NCBI GenBank assembly: GCA_902496115.1
Contig: CABUZK010000067.1
Span: 1-6,039, forward strand
DNA length: 6,039 nt
Direction of reading: 5' to 3'
Source: an uncultured Collinsella sp.
GTDB lineage: Bacteria; Actinomycetota; Coriobacteriia; Coriobacteriales; Coriobacteriaceae
The position numbers were made by a program, and so were the translations under genes. Below the pieces are notes generated by a model. That model saw nothing but the letters and a program-made list of their open reading frames with translations, did not search any database and was not told the origin of the DNA. Position 1 is the stretch's first letter. Every line of letters starts with the position of its first letter. Below are positions 5,817 through 6,039 of the stretch, one piece after another.

Positions 5817-6039
5817 ATGGCCAAGAATTCAGGTCCCGTACGTACCGTTCATGCACGCACGACGGGTAAAGAGCGCGATGAGATGATCGCCACCACCAAG
5901 GCCGAGATCGAGAAGAAGTTCGGCCAGGGCTCTATTATGAGGTATGGCGACGGCGGTCCCGAGCTCGAGGTCGAGGCTATTCCGACGGGCTCTTTGGCGC
6001 TCGATGCCGCCTTGGGTATCGGCGGCGTGCCGCGCGGCC
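5817..6039 (+). CDS. recA: Recombinase RecA, N-terminal part (3' truncated by window edge)
   Basis: The first 74 codons of RecA are present, the ATP-dependent strand-exchange protein that also triggers LexA cleavage. After a polar, family-variable N-terminus of about 20 residues, the sequence enters the characteristic helix and core: AEIEKKFGQGSIMRYGDG (about 29–46), then the near-invariant IPTGSLALDAALGIGGVPRG. The Walker A loop, DNA-binding loops and C-terminus lie beyond the window. The ATG at 5817 is preceded by a strong AGAGGAGGG ribosome binding site with a seven-base spacer from AGGAGG. Its own promoter and SOS box lie within 60 bases upstream. The position directly after cinA is the usual one. 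Confidence 0.97.
   Translation, partial: MAKNSGPVRTVHARTTGKERDEMIATTKAEIEKKFGQGSIMRYGDGGPELEVEAIPTGSLALDAALGIGGVPRG

Overview
The window is a dense, single-strand (+) stretch of a high-G+C bacterial chromosome. It carries the conserved order ftsK – rodZ-like – yajQ – rimO – pgsA – cinA/pncC – recA. The ftsK–(rimO)–pgsA–cinA–recA core is a known arrangement in Actinobacteria and, in part, in Firmicutes. The base composition, the protein character and the actinobacterial/Bacillus-type SOS box point to an actinobacterium. My best guess is the class Coriobacteriia (Collinsella-like), but that is recognition by inference, not proof.

Layout: positions 1–954 hold the C-terminal part of the DNA translocase FtsK (its start lies upstream of the window). 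Position 954 starts a RodZ-like membrane protein whose start codon overlaps the ftsK stop by one base. YajQ (2495–2992), RimO (3019–4368), PgsA (4378–5016) and a stand-alone CinA C-terminal-domain amidase (5023–5559) follow with gaps of 26, 26, 9 and 6 bases. This looks like one polycistronic unit whose promoter is upstream of the window. A perfect 10-bp-stem hairpin at 5567–5590 closes it. The only sizeable non-coding stretch (5560–5816, 257 bases) holds this terminator, a cluster of 11-bp tandem repeats and a clear sigma-70-type promoter with a LexA-type SOS box filling its spacer. recA then begins at 5817 and runs off the window.

How the genes fit together: FtsK moves chromosome ends during division. 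The RodZ-like protein is a membrane-anchored morphogenesis candidate. PgsA makes the precursor of the anionic lipid phosphatidylglycerol. RimO modifies ribosomal protein uS12. CinA/PncC recycles a pyridine nucleotide by-product of NAD-dependent DNA ligation. RecA repairs DNA. The cluster is thus a growth/division/DNA-maintenance housekeeping block.

I see no mobile element, CRISPR array, RNA gene or clearly new multi-gene system. The less ordinary points are the RG/RGG-rich cytoplasmic linker and acidic repeat tail of the RodZ-like protein, the placement of yajQ in this operon, and the regulatory architecture in front of recA.
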